Source: Pseudomonadota bacterium
Lineage (GTDB): Bacteria > Pseudomonadota > Gammaproteobacteria > Ga0077536
Assembly: GCA_027618655.1 (NCBI GenBank)
Contig: JAQCEL010000013.1
Span: 1 to 38,533, forward strand
DNA length: 38,533 bases
Direction: 5' to 3'
Shown here: positions 33,884-38,533 of the stretch, in pieces
Position numbering within the stretch: position 1 is the stretch's first letter
Layout: each line of letters begins with the position of its first letter
Notes under the pieces: model-generated
Seen by the model: the letters and a program-made list of their open reading frames with translations, nothing else
Told to the model about the DNA's origin: nothing
Databases searched by the model: none
Translations under genes and position numbers: made by a program

Positions 33884-35986
33884 ATGTTTTTACGGGTAAC
33901 TACCGTCTGCTTAATCGCCGCAGCGCCCGCGTTGTTCGCCGCTGATACGCCCCTGCGTGCGGACGAAGAAGTGGTTGTTAGAGCGGGCTTCTACGACACT
34001 AAGTTTATGCAAAGCGCAGGCGGGATCAGCGTCATAGACGACGTCGTGATCCAAGACCGCGCGGCGCGCCACTTGGATGATGTCCTCGGCGTACTACCAA
34101 ACGTTAGCTTCACGGCTGGTGGCGGTCGGGCTAGATTCGTCCAAATACGCGGCGTCGGCGATCTCGAGCAGTTCGTCGATCCAAAACACTTCCCCTCTGT
34201 TGGCATCACTATCGACGGCTTAGAAGTCGGCACCACCGCGACTGGCGCGTCATTAATCGACGTCAAGCAAATTGACGTCTTGCGCGGACCGCAGGGCACG
34301 CGATTCGGCGCCAACGCCTTGGCCGGGATGATCAATATTCGAACTAACGACCCGGGTGAGGTTTTATCTGGCTACGTTGATGCCGGCTACGCGAACTTCG
34401 ACACCTGGCATGTCGGCGGTGCACTGGGCGGTCCCTTGGCCGACAACGTCACCGGGCGAATTGCCCTTCAGCAATATCGTTCTGACGGATTCATTGACAA
34501 TGTATTTCTGCGTCGTGATGACACGAATGACCGGGATGAAATCTCCACACGCGGCAAATTGCATTGGTCGCTTGGCGAAATCGGGGATATTCGCTTCACT
34601 GGCGCCTATACGGATATCGACAACGGTTACGATGCCTTTTCGCTTGAGAACACGCGGTCCACGCGCACTGATCAGCCGGGTGTGGATGCCCACGAATCAC
34701 TATCACTGGGGCTGTCATCAAACTGGGCAGTTACCGATGACGTCCAGCTCGAGACCTTAGTCAGCTGGCTCGACACCGATGAGGCCTATGGTTTTGATGA
34801 AGACTGGGTATTCGCCGGATTTTGCGATGGGCTACGCTGCGACCCGCTGCTTGAATTTAGTAGCACCGACCTACTCGAACGCGAACGCGACGTCGTTGCC
34901 GCCGACATCCGCCTAAAATCCGATCCGGCGCGTCTCAGTTGGGTGCTCGGTTTTTACACGCAGCATCGTAATGAAGATCTCGACCGTCAACACTTTGGTC
35001 CGTTTTCCAGCCAATATGAAACCGAACGCTACGCCGGCTACGGACAACTCATTTTTCAGATTGCGCCGCAGTGGGTATTAACGGGTGGTATTCGATTCGA
35101 GCACTTTGCGGACCAATACACTGACACGAACGCGCTCGTGTCCGAATCGAGCGACGATTATTGGACGGGAGAACTTACCTTAGAGCATTTGTTTTCTGAC
35201 GATGTTTTGTTCTATGGCACATTATCGCGCGGCGTTAAACCCGGCGGTGTCAACACGGATACGAGTTCCAATCTGCCGATCGTCAGCGCTGGATTTCAAC
35301 CATTTCTGCAAAGCCGCCAGCGCTTCTCATCGGAAACGATGTTTAATAAGGAAATCGGCGTGAAAGCCAGTTTGCTGGATCGCAAGTTGACGCTGCGCTT
35401 AAGCGGATTCCATATGGATCGCGACAACGCTCAGCTCGAGAGCTTTGTCGTCGATGGTTTTATATTCACAAGTTTTCTGGACAGCACGAGTAACGCGGAA
35501 AACTACGGCGCCGAACTCGAATTAAATTACGCGGCCAATCCATTCATCGACATTTTCGCTAACGTCGGTTACCTGGAGACGAATGTCGATCGCCTGACCG
35601 TGTTCGACTTGGGAACGTTTGCTTTTCGCGAGTCAAACAATCGCGATCAAGCGAAATCACCGAACTGGACGTACAACCTTGGCGCGGATCTGTCGTTCAC
35701 TGAACGATGGCGTGGTCGGATAGAAGTTGAAGGCCGCGACGAAAATTTCTTCGGCTATTATCACGACGGCAAAATCGATGCCTACACACTCGCTCATGCG
35801 AGCACGAGCTACGACGTTGGTCCAGTCACCGTACAAGCCTGGATCCGTAACGTGTTTAATACCAACAACCAGATCCATGGCTTATTCTTCGCCAACGATC
35901 CGCGCGACGCTTTCACCATCAATCGTTCGTATTACCAGCGTGGTGAGCCGCGGGTATTCGGCGTCAATGTTAACTATGCGTTTTAA
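33884..35986 (+). CDS. TonB-dependent receptor for thiamine or a thiamine derivative
   Basis: A 700-aa outer-membrane receptor. A signal peptide (about 1-20, ending LFAA) is followed by a TonB-box-like EEVVVRAGFYD, then the plug with VLGVLPNVSF, IRGVGDLEQF and QIDVLRGPQGTRFGANALAGMINIRT. The beta-barrel continues to the C-terminal VNVNYAF. The ATG at 33884 has GGAGA 7-11 nt upstream; the longer TTG frame at 33857 starts inside the hairpin. Substrate is inferred from the TPP riboswitch ahead of it and the thiamine-salvage genes behind it. TonB receptors controlled by this element are known to import thiamine in gammaproteobacteria. Confidence 0.93.
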   Translation: MFLRVTTVCLIAAAPALFAADTPLRADEEVVVRAGFYDTKFMQSAGGISVIDDVVIQDRAARHLDDVLGVLPNVSFTAGGGRARFVQIRGVGDLEQFVDPKHFPSVGITIDGLEVGTTATGASLIDVKQIDVLRGPQGTRFGANALAGMINIRTNDPGEVLSGYVDAGYANFDTWHVGGALGGPLADNVTGRIALQQYRSDGFIDNVFLRRDDTNDRDEISTRGKLHWSLGEIGDIRFTGAYTDIDNGYDAFSLENTRSTRTDQPGVDAHESLSLGLSSNWAVTDDVQLETLVSWLDTDEAYGFDEDWVFAGFCDGLRCDPLLEFSSTDLLERERDVVAADIRLKSDPARLSWVLGFYTQHRNEDLDRQHFGPFSSQYETERYAGYGQLIFQIAPQWVLTGGIRFEHFADQYTDTNALVSESSDDYWTGELTLEHLFSDDVLFYGTLSRGVKPGGVNTDTSSNLPIVSAGFQPFLQSRQRFSSETMFNKEIGVKASLLDRKLTLRLSGFHMDRDNAQLESFVVDGFIFTSFLDSTSNAENYGAELELNYAANPFIDIFANVGYLETNVDRLTVFDLGTFAFRESNNRDQAKSPNWTYNLGADLSFTERWRGRIEVEGRDENFFGYYHDGKIDAYTLAHASTSYDVGPVTVQAWIRNVFNTNNQIHGLFFANDPRDAFTINRSYYQRGEPRVFGVNVNYAF

Positions 35987-35992
35987 CGCCCC

Positions 35993-36271
35993 ATGAACGC
36001 AGTCAATGGAAATAATCAGATGAATGCCACAGCCGAACTAAGCATGTACCCATTACGTGAAGATTTTATTCCAGCGATCGACGCCGTGATCGAGAAACTG
36101 AATAGTTTCGCCAATATCAAAATACAGACGTTTGCGACCGCTACGACCCTGATTGGCGATTTCGAAGAGGTAATGAACGCGATCAAAGATACCATCGCCT
36201 GGAGTTACGCGACGTACGGTACCGCGGTATTTGCTGCAAAAATAATTCCGGGGTACACACCCGCGTCCTAG
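35993..36271 (+). CDS. YkoF-like thiamine-binding protein
   Basis: A 92-aa single-domain protein with AELSMYPLREDFIPAIDAVIEKLNSFANIKIQTFATATTLIGDFEEVMNAI, the ferredoxin-like fold of the YkoF/MTH1187 family, which binds thiamine or its pyrimidine precursor HMP. An ATG at 36020 preceded by GGAAATAAT may be the true start, removing nine unconserved residues. It follows the receptor by 6 nt and precedes the permease by 13 nt, so it is in the same operon. No signal peptide is seen, so it probably acts in the cytoplasm; a buffering or delivery role is inferred. Confidence 0.88.
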   Translation: MNAVNGNNQMNATAELSMYPLREDFIPAIDAVIEKLNSFANIKIQTFATATTLIGDFEEVMNAIKDTIAWSYATYGTAVFAAKIIPGYTPAS

Positions 36272-36284
36272 TGTATTCACTAGT

Positions 36285-36878
36285 GTGCAAGAGCTGCAGA
36301 GCGTGTTGATCGATCTGTCTGCGTGGGAGGCAAGTGCCGCGTTACTCGCGATTGGCTATTTACTGCTTGCCACGCGTGAAAATCAGCTCTGCTGGTATTG
36401 CGCCTTCGCGAGCACCGCGATTTATACCGCGCTCTTTTGGAACGTTAGTCTGCTCATGGATTCGGCACTCAATGTCTACTACATGGGCATGGCAATTTAT
36501 GGTTGGCAGCAATGGCGTTACGGTGGACTAGCACACGACGGTATCGCAATTAACGCATTGTCCTTGGAACGCCATGCAATTATTTTCGGATCAATTGCGA
36601 TACTAACGCTAGTGTCCGGCTACTTACTGAGTGAGCACACAACAGCAGCCTGGCCGTATGTCGATTCATTTACAACTTGGGGTAGCGTTATTACTACGGT
36701 CATGGTGGCCAAGAAAATTCTCGAAAACTGGCTCTATTGGGTCGTCCTAGACGCAGTTTCGATCCCGCTGTATATCGAACGTGGCTTGCACCTTACGGCG
36801 TTGCTTTTTTTCGCCTACACCATTATTGCCGTCGGCGGTTATGTGACTTGGCGGCGACGGTATCACTCAGGCCGCTAA
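36285..36878 (+). CDS. pnuT: PnuC/PnuT-family vitamin permease, likely thiamine
   Basis: A 197-aa inner-membrane protein with about seven hydrophobic helices. The family features are visible: SAWEASAALLAIGYLLLATRENQLCWYCAF, ALNVYYMGMAIYGWQQWRYG, the DSFTTWGSVITTVMVAKKILENWLYWVVLDAVSIPLYI core. PnuC proteins carry nicotinamide riboside, and PnuT members are under TPP control and carry thiamine by facilitated diffusion with trapping by phosphorylation, which fits the kinase encoded next. It starts with GTG at 36285. The thiamine assignment depends on context. Confidence 0.9.
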   Translation: MQELQSVLIDLSAWEASAALLAIGYLLLATRENQLCWYCAFASTAIYTALFWNVSLLMDSALNVYYMGMAIYGWQQWRYGGLAHDGIAINALSLERHAIIFGSIAILTLVSGYLLSEHTTAAWPYVDSFTTWGSVITTVMVAKKILENWLYWVVLDAVSIPLYIERGLHLTALLFFAYTIIAVGGYVTWRRRYHSGR

Positions 36879-36887
36879 CGAAGGGCA

Positions 36888-37658
36888 ATGCACAACGCGC
36901 TAAACTTCGGCACGCTAAATTTACCGTTTCGCGGTCCGATTGAAGAAATTCGCGATTTATCTAAGGGCCGTACGAATAAGAGCGCTCTGATTCGCGCCGA
37001 GGGTGCGCTATGGGTCATGCGCAGAGGATCACCGCATGCGCGGCATTTTGGCATCGACAGGACGCAAGAAGAAATGGTCTTGCAAAGCGCCGCCAATGCG
37101 CGCATCGCGCCGCGTATCGCCTTTTGCTCGGTGGAGCGCGAGATATTAATCACAGAGTTTATCGATGGCGTGCATTGGCAACCGAATGCCCTACGCGATG
37201 AAGCCAGGCTGGAGAAATTGATCGATTTGGTTCAACAGGTCCACCAACTCGCGATCCCCATTCCGGTCGCGGATTACTACGCGCATGCAGAGAGCTATTG
37301 GTTACAACTCGTGGCCGCGACTAAGCGCATCCCTGATCCCATTAAGGCAATGCGGGAACAGATTCTGCGACAACAGCAAGCGCGACGCTCGGAACACACT
37401 AAGCCCATGCTCTGCCATCGCGATATAACACCCTCCAACCTTATCGAGTATCAAGGACGGCTGTACCTTTTGGATTGGGAGTACGCAGCCCGCGGCGATC
37501 CAGCGTTTGATTACGCAGCAATAGCGAATGAATGGGATGTCTCGACTCGGCAGCTGCTAAGCGTGTCTGGCGCGACCGAGACCGACTTAGCAGCTGCCGG
37601 CTTACTGTATCGTTACACCTGTGCGATGTGGGAGTTGCTAAACGAAAATTTAAATTAA
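36888..37658 (+). CDS. thiK: Aminoglycoside/choline kinase-type phosphotransferase, likely thiamine kinase
   Basis: A 256-aa kinase of the APH/choline kinase fold. The catalytic Brenner-type motif LCHRDITPSNLIEYQG (Asp about residue 181) and the Mg-binding segment YLLDWEYAARGDPAFDYA are intact, and ILITEFIDG marks the hinge between lobes. In a TPP-regulated operon after a thiamine permease this is best read as ThiK, which phosphorylates imported thiamine and traps it. The ATG follows the permease stop by 9 nt with GAAGG close to it. It appears to be the last gene of the operon. Another substrate cannot be excluded by sequence. Confidence 0.85.
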   Translation: MHNALNFGTLNLPFRGPIEEIRDLSKGRTNKSALIRAEGALWVMRRGSPHARHFGIDRTQEEMVLQSAANARIAPRIAFCSVEREILITEFIDGVHWQPNALRDEARLEKLIDLVQQVHQLAIPIPVADYYAHAESYWLQLVAATKRIPDPIKAMREQILRQQQARRSEHTKPMLCHRDITPSNLIEYQGRLYLLDWEYAARGDPAFDYAAIANEWDVSTRQLLSVSGATETDLAAAGLLYRYTCAMWELLNENLN

Positions 37659-37840
37659 GCCGTTCGCTTTGCATACGCACGACAAGTCTAAACACCATCA
37701 TCCGTTGTCGCGATGATCCAATGACAAATCGAACGACGTAATGCTTGCGTCGCAAATTAGAAAATCCCCCATCTGCTCGACTAGCGTGGCTCGACAATGC
37801 ACTATCTCAAATAACTCCATATTCAAACTCTGCCACGCCT

Positions 37841-38533
37841 ATGATTTCTCATCGCGCCGCCTTGCTGGCCATCGTCGTAGCATTTTCGATTGGTCTGATC
37901 GGTAGCTTGGCTGTTCGCCCCCCAGGAGGGCATGCACAAGCGTTACGGAAGCTCGGCGACGTAGGTTTTGAAGCGATTGACTGGCGCGTACCTGTGTCGT
38001 TCCAAACCACGATGCCTGGGATCGGCGACAATCCGATTTATGTCACGACGGTACTACGCGAGGTAAGTAGCGGCAGCGTCAACTTACGTTTATTTGAACC
38101 CGGGGAAATTGTTCCCGCGTTCAGCATCACGGACGCCGTGCGTGACGGAAAAGTCTCAGCAGGATTTACCTGGCTCGGCTACGACCAAGGCAAGAACGCG
38201 GCCTCGGCGCTGCTCGCCGCGGTACCTTTTGGCATGGAACCTGACGAATTTACGGCATGGTGGTTCAACGCGGGCGGACGCGAACTCGGCGAAAAACTTT
38301 ATCGCGGTTTTAATATTCATCCGGTCTTGTGCGGGCTCACCGGGCCGGAAACCGCTGGATGGTTTCGCAAACGCATTACCTCGGTTGCCGATCTCCAAGG
38401 TTTAAAAATTCGCTTCGCTGGTATTGGTGGCAAGGTGATGGAGCGTCTTGGTGCATCTGTGACGATGCTGCCGGGTGGCGAAATTTTTCAGGCGCTCGAA
38501 AAAGGCGCCATCGACGCGACTGAATTTTCCTTG
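37841..38533 (+). CDS. TRAP transporter solute-binding protein, DctP family (partial)
   Basis: An open frame of 231 codons runs off the window end without a stop. It starts with a signal-type N-terminus (MISHRAALLAIVVAFSIGLIGSLAV) and continues into the DctP fold: WRVPVSFQTTMPGIGDNP, LFEPGEIVPAFSITDAVRDGKVSAG, and the family signature region ITSVADLQGLKIRFAGIGGKVMERLGASVTMLPGGEIFQALEKGAIDATEFS. The conserved Arg of KIR normally clamps a carboxylate ligand. These proteins deliver organic acids to a DctQ/DctM membrane pair, presumably encoded beyond the window. The ATG at 37841 gives a standard leader. Confidence 0.92.
   Translation, partial: MISHRAALLAIVVAFSIGLIGSLAVRPPGGHAQALRKLGDVGFEAIDWRVPVSFQTTMPGIGDNPIYVTTVLREVSSGSVNLRLFEPGEIVPAFSITDAVRDGKVSAGFTWLGYDQGKNAASALLAAVPFGMEPDEFTAWWFNAGGRELGEKLYRGFNIHPVLCGLTGPETAGWFRKRITSVADLQGLKIRFAGIGGKVMERLGASVTMLPGGEIFQALEKGAIDATEFSL

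Noticed and set aside
1..38533. Insertion sequences, prophage, CRISPR arrays, tRNA or rRNA genes
   Set aside because: No transposase, integrase, phage, regularly spaced repeat or RNA-gene signature was seen anywhere in the window.

Overview
This window is about 38.5 kb of a Gram-negative chromosome, most likely from an environmental gammaproteobacterium that oxidises hydrocarbons or steroid-like compounds. The evidence is a TonB-dependent receptor, a DUF1302/DUF1329 outer-membrane pair, a TRAP solute receptor, an RhlE-type helicase, type 2 ArgC and many SDR, LLM, GST and monooxygenase genes. The taxonomic call is an inference. No rRNA, tRNA, CRISPR array or insertion sequence was seen.

Layout. 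(1) 0.2-5.2 kb is housekeeping: an alkylation-repair pair (ada-alkA fusion, then ogt), an RhlE-type DEAD-box helicase, and a type 2 argC broken by a single-base frameshift. (2) A 646-bp AT-rich intergenic region with two perfect inverted repeats precedes a four-gene envelope operon at 5.8-10.8 kb: an AMIN domain fused to a DUF1302-like barrel, DUF1329, a His-rich lipoprotein and a small DUF5667-like exported protein. (3) 10.9-14.4 kb holds two luciferase-like (F420-type) oxidoreductases, a small unknown gene and an SDR.

(4) The centrepiece, 14.4-24.7 kb on the minus strand, is a co-directional run: a soluble di-iron monooxygenase of the MimABCD/PrmABCD type (propane, acetone or phenol oxidising), a divergent GroEL resembling the dedicated chaperonin MimG, a Tat-type two-domain multicopper oxidase, a ZIP metal transporter with an extra periplasmic domain, and a GMC flavoprotein with a possible [3Fe-4S] motif. 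Together they suggest an enzyme, its folding chaperone, its metal supply and the next oxidation step in one cluster. (5) 25-33.5 kb is an accessory catabolic zone: a pentapeptide-repeat protein, an SDR, an EtaA-like Baeyer-Villiger monooxygenase, an SRPBCC protein, a truncated phenol-hydroxylase-type monooxygenase, three glutathione S-transferases and a secreted unknown. An alcohol, ketone and ester route is plausible from the SDIMO, SDR/GMC and BVMO genes.

(6) 33.7-37.7 kb is a complete thiamine-salvage operon: a TPP riboswitch with a visible Shine-Dalgarno-sequestering hairpin, a TonB-dependent receptor, a YkoF-like thiamine-binding protein, a PnuC/PnuT-like permease and a ThiK-like kinase. 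The window ends inside a TRAP transporter solute-binding gene. Substrates of the monooxygenases and transporters cannot be fixed from sequence alone.
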